A stretch of 64,000 nucleotides of DNA, taken from Montifringilla adamsi (Eukaryota; Chordata; Aves; Passeriformes; Passeridae). The stretch lies in NCBI GenBank assembly GCA_017590115.1, contig JAGGNK010008670.1:2170001-2234000 (forward strand), written 5' to 3'. The notes under the pieces are model-generated. The model was not told where the DNA came from. It did not search any database and worked only from the letters and a program-made list of their open reading frames with translations. Each line of letters starts with the position of its first letter. The stretch's first letter is position 1. Made by a program: the position numbers and the translations under genes. Shown one piece after another: positions 59,701-64,000 of the stretch.

Positions 59701-62262
59701 CTCCTGTGAGTAAGAGCCGGCCTCTCAGGCTGGCACTAATCTGCAATCAAGAAAATCCCTCTGGGCTGGTTCACCTGGGGAAAAGGGGCTTGAGCATCAC
59801 CGAAAGTTAAAGAGGGAGTGACCCAGGAAGGCATAAAAAGGGCTTCTCTTAGCCTGGCGTTTCTATTTTTAAGTGAATAACTGTGTTGAGCTTTAGACTT
59901 TTTTTTTTCTTTCAGTGGCTGAGTACTTGAGGTTCCTTTCCAGCCCTTTCAGAGCTGTAGAGAAAAAGGAAAATAAATCCAGTGGAAACAAATCAAACCA
60001 GAAAATACATCCAAGATATTTCCTCTCCACGTTTTTCAGCTGAAACCCTGCACTAGGTAAGGTTGTTTACTAATCATGTCCTTAAACATGTTTGAAAGCT
60101 TTTATTTATAATTGAATTTGTTCTAATGTTGCAAAGTAGCCAGATTTAAAATAAGATATTTATTAAATCTGTAAAACCTCATGTCATTGGGTGACAGGGT
60201 TGTGAAAGCAGGATGTGTTCAGCAGTGCTTGTAGGGAGTGCAGCTGGAAATTCCTGCCAGAAATTCCAGAATCAGAGTGTGATTCCTGCATGGAGCAGTG
60301 TGTGCACAGGAGGAGCAGAGCTGGAAAATCCTCTCAGATTCCTGGGAGTTTTCTCCAATTTCAGCTCAGCACAAGAGAGATTTTCCCTGGGGCTCCCTGT
60401 GAGATTGTTATCCATGGTGTTCCTGCATGGAAGCACCAAGGAGATGCTGTAGATGTTCCTCCAGCCATGGCCAGTGAGTGCTTTTAGGAGAAAAATCCAG
60501 GAAAAGAACCAAACTCAAAAATCAGAATAATGTTTATGAAGGGCCTGCCTTTCACAAGCTCAGGGGAAAAATCAGCTGCATTCTAAACTGAAAAATTACT
60601 CCCTGTCTTCTGTTAGCTGGAGTAATGAGGGTGGAGAGAGATTTGGATGTGGCTGCCTAAATCCCAAGGTAATTTATCCAGTGGTTAACAATGTTCAGAG
60701 GAAAATACCTTTGGAAAGGATGTAAATCAAAGCAGAGCTAAGAGGGAAAAGCTGCCTATCTTATATAACGAGTTTGCTGAATGGGAGTTACAGATGTTTT
60801 AACATAAGTATGAAATTATTGGAATAAGGGAGACATGGCTGAGTGAGAAAAGTGATTGGGGATTTAAGAACATCAGGACTTTCTGGGAAGGATGTACTAA
60901 ATGAAATTGGAGGTGTTATTGGCAAGGGATTATGGAGGCTTGCAGAGAAATGATGGATATATTTAGGTGACATGGAAAAGAGTATTGCTTTGAAATTAAG
61001 AGCAGTGAAAGTGGAGAGGTGGCTTTGGTATTTTGTCTCCAAGGGAAGAAAGTCAGGTCATTATTTTAAAAATATATTAAGAAAACAGGCTAGTGCATCA
61101 ATTACTGCAAAAGTGCATCAAAATTGATAGTGCATCAATTACTGCTTGATAGTGTGCATGTTGATAAAGGAATAAAATTGGAATACAGATTTGTCCCTGG
61201 AATATTCTGTTCACTGGGGAGAGCTGTGGGGTTGAACACCGCAAGTGAAACTGGGAAAACACTCCTCCAGTTTGTAAATGCAAATTCAATGTTATCCCAA
61301 ACTCCTTGCTTTTGGAAATGTCAGCACTTAGTACTAAAATCCAGCCCCAAACCTGCAGCAAGGCACTGCCTGCAAATTTCCCAGTCCCAGAGTCTCAGCT
61401 GATCCTAAATGAGCCAAGTGGTGGTGGTTTCTATGAATTGTGGCTGCTTCCCTAGGGAATTTCATATCTGCCAGAGTTGGGTGGAGCACAGATTAATTAA
61501 TTAGTTATTAATTGCAGATGAGCCCTATTTGGTTTGGCTTGTCTAGGGAAAAAGTTTCTCACTTCCTTTGCTTCCCATTTTTCTGTTGGTTCCCCTATCT
61601 CTGCATCAACTCTTACACCATTTCATTTTCCTGTTTGCTTTTTAAATGGCTCCCCATGGGGCAGGGCATTGATTTCTCCTGCATCTTCTGAATTTCACCT
61701 TTTTTCCTGCATTTACAAGCTCTTTTTTCATCTCTTTTCTGTGCCTGTGTCACTCTGGTGAAACAACTGCCACCAAATTGACACCAAAATCAGCTGGTAC
61801 CTCCCTGTCCCTAAACCTGCTCCTGTCAGACCCAAAACATCCCTTTCCTTTCCTTCTTCTCTGTTTTATCTTGTTCTAAACTGATTCCTATCAAATGATT
61901 GCCCAATCCATCTGTCCACCAGGCTCCTCTCTAATCTCAGAGAGATTTGCTACCACTTTAATTTCATGTTGCAGCCACTTCATTGTCTTGCTTTGAGAAT
62001 TAATCTCTCCAAGCACTTTAACTTCTCCTTTTCTTTATTGCTGCTCTCTCTTGCTTATTATTTCCTCCAACATGCATCAAATTCCCAAATAAAAACCTGA
62101 CAGTGGCCTTTCAAGAACTTTAAATATTGATAGTCTGAGTTTTCCTTTCCTTGGGTGTTGATTCATGTGATGGCTCTTATCAAAACTTGTGTGATTCTTC
62201 CCCCTAAAATATCTCAGTAGCTGGTGACAGAGGAACAGCTTTAAAAATAGAGATCACAGCCT
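56782..62262. other. Long unique stretch, no gene or recognised repeat
   Basis: About 5.5 kb without CR1 or LTR. Two G6 runs close together at 59530-59548 and a short direct repeat at 61091 are the only structures I noticed. No exon supported. Confidence 0.5.
61091..61145. repeat. 18-bp direct repeat, 37-bp spacing
   Basis: 'tagtgcatcaattactgc' at 61091-61108 and 61128-61145, with a related 'agtgcatcaaaatt' between them. Confidence 0.92.
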
Positions 62263-62468
62263 TGGGAAGAGGTGAATTACAGATATTGGGGACTTGCTAG
62301 GAAAAGCTTCTTCCCTGAAAATGTTGGTAAGGATTGGAACAGACTGTCCAGGCCAGTGGTGCAGTCACCATCCCTGGAGGAATTTAAAAAATATCTGGAT
62401 GTGGTCCTTGGGGACACAGGGACTTCTTGATCTTAAAGGTCTTTTCCAGCCTAAATGATTCCATGACT
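62263..62468 (+). mobile_element. CR1 LINE 3'-end fragment, diverged
   Basis: Sense: 'ggattggaacagactgtcc', 'gtcaccatccctggaggaa', 'atctggatgtggtccttgg', 'aaaggtcttttccagccta', 'aatgattccatgactcc'. Same CR1 type as 15045-15280. Confidence 0.9.
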
Positions 62469-63231
62469 CCCTAAGTTTTGAGTTTCAGAATTCTGCACCA
62501 TCTCTGTTTACTGCCCGAAATAATTGGAGCAATAAAATATGAGAAATCTCATAAACTCTGCTCTGAAATACAGGAGATATTTGTGTCCAGTGTGGGACAG
62601 GCAGTTTAATCCATGGAATGGGAATGGGAGCAATGAAAAGCTTTCAGAACCTTCTTCTGTGCCATGGCTCAATCAATATTATTGAAAATCAAAAGGCAGA
62701 ATTACCCAACACAGAAATATCTCTCAAAAAAAAAAAAAAAGGAGATACTTTTTGTTCCGCTTGAAAAAACCATTTAATCCAAAAGAAACAGGATTTTGAG
62801 GCTGTTTTTTTGGCAAACCAATCCACATTTCTGCATGCAGGTGTTTTCTTTTGACAGGTTTTAGTTAACAGGTGATTAAAGGAAAAAATGGAGTTGTTAA
62901 TGTGGCAGGTGCACAGGGAGATGTTCCCTGATGTGACAAAAATCTTGCAAACAACAAGCGGAGTAAAATACCAAGTTAATATGGGATGTGGGGCTGCAGT
63001 CCAGCTGGAATGGAACCCCAGCCATGAGGTTAACTGGAGTTTTTAAATTTATTTTTAACACAAGAATTAGAAATTCAAAGCACCATGGAAACAAGGAACT
63101 CTCTCTCTCCCCATTACATGATTTTATTGAGGTGATTTCGAGGACAGACTGTGGATCAATACAGCAGCTTTTTGTTGGCACAGCAATTTTTGTTGATTGA
63201 TAACTTTTCTGATATTTCTAAATTTGAAAAG
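62469..63231. other. Unique non-coding sequence, no feature seen
   Basis: Contains an A15 run at about 62727-62741. Nothing else recognised. Confidence 0.5.
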
Positions 63232-63318
63232 TGGATAGTGGAAGGTGTCCCTGACCGTGGAAGGGGGTGGCATGAAGTGATCTTTAAGCTCCCTTTAAAC
63301 CCAAAAAATTCTAGGAGT
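63232..63318 (+). mobile_element. CR1 LINE 3'-end fragment, short
   Basis: Only the last 85 bases or so: 'gatagtggaaggtgtccct', 'gtgatctttaagctccctt', 'taaacccaaaaaattctag'. Sense orientation, 5'-truncated. Confidence 0.85.
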
Positions 63319-64000
63319 CTCTTCCTGTTCTATCTCTGCCAACCTAGGCTAAGTCTTAGTACTGAAATTTTTAAAATCAAAAGTAAAATTACCCAAATTC
63401 TGATTGCAAGGCCAAATACCCTCTTGCCTGATGTTTGTTATCCATTATTGCCTCCAACCAATAAAAAGAATATCATCATTAACTTTATTTAATGGTTGCC
63501 ACCAACTGCAAACTGATTTAATTATAACCACGAGGCGATTGCACTAGTTAGACTGATTATTTATCAGCCAGAGGTTGATGGCTTTAATAGGGCAGTAATC
63601 TCCTAATGAATGCACTTTAATTGTCTGTATGGAGAAGCTGTGGAATTGTTATTTAAAGTGCAGAACAACGCCTGAATTGCCAAGGCCCAGACAGAACAGG
63701 GTGAAACGCTGCTTCCCAAAGAAGTTCCTTTCTGGAGTGAATTAAACTTGAACCAGGGTCAACCACCTGCAGTAAAACCCAGTTTTTATGGCCTCTTTGG
63801 CTTTTGAAATGTTATTCTTCTTTTTTTTTCCCCCCGTTTATGGCGTGTGTATGAGTGTTTCTTGATTTACAATGGAATGTTTTATTAAAAACGACGCTGG
63901 CGGTGTCTCTGCACCTGCAGAGTACTGAAACTGGAGGGATTATTCACAGACACACACTGAAAAGCCAAAAAGTCAGCCCAGCCTCACCTCCTGCTCTCCT
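63319..64000. other. Unique sequence, candidate conserved block
   Basis: No repeat or exon recognised. The stretch 63480-63720 is repeat-free with several homeodomain-type cores (ATTTAATTATAA, CTTTAATTG, CCTAATGAATG), the texture of a conserved non-coding element; inference only. Confidence 0.4.

Overview
This window reads as non-coding vertebrate DNA, most likely from a bird and probably a songbird. The main evidence is a set of 20 short fragments that all look like the 3' end of avian CR1 LINEs (endings of the type 'aaggtcccttccaaccc' followed by an octamer-like 'ttctgtgattc' tail, or the reverse complement), with no mammalian-type SINEs. Two solo-LTR-like insertions fit the same picture. 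I found no protein-coding exon, tRNA, rRNA, CpG-island promoter or CRISPR array. Open frames are short (longest about 250 codons), and the long ones lie on CR1, LTR or tandem-repeat sequence and several begin at TTG rather than ATG. The window is best described as intergenic or intronic; the sequence alone does not say which.

Layout. 1-3.3 kb: a CR1 tail at the left edge, then a CR1 split by a nested solo LTR (about 2502-3165). 3.8-6.2 kb: two separate local tandem duplications (about 560 bp x2 and 237 bp x2), then another CR1. 6.2-9.6 kb: mostly unique AT-rich sequence. 9.6-10.2 kb: a 206-base assembly gap flanked by two almost identical 162-bp copies ending in a TA microsatellite, most simply an unmerged contig overlap. 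11.4-15.5 kb: an AAT-bearing tandem repeat, three CR1 fragments and a G/T-rich tract. 15.5-31 kb: long unique stretches with three CR1 fragments, two clear inverted repeats and a T/G-rich tract. 31.3-31.8 kb: a well-delimited solo LTR with a 4-bp target duplication. 33-40.5 kb: six CR1 fragments, two tandem duplications and an inverted CR1 arrangement around a T-rich tract. 44 kb: a 207/212-bp tandem duplication. 48-64 kb: mostly unique, with five CR1 fragments and an 18-bp minisatellite of about 18 copies at 56.46-56.78 kb.

No genes work together here. What stands out is structural: several independent head-to-tail duplications in 64 kb, one of them (3852-4963) with all its differences in one third and a 392-bp identical remainder, plus the probable false duplication at the gap. 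Some unique AT-rich blocks look like candidate conserved regulatory elements, but that needs alignment to other birds. I did not find a convincing undescribed biological system. Family assignments rest on memory of avian repeats and were not checked against a library; fragment ends are generally good to about 10-20 bases.
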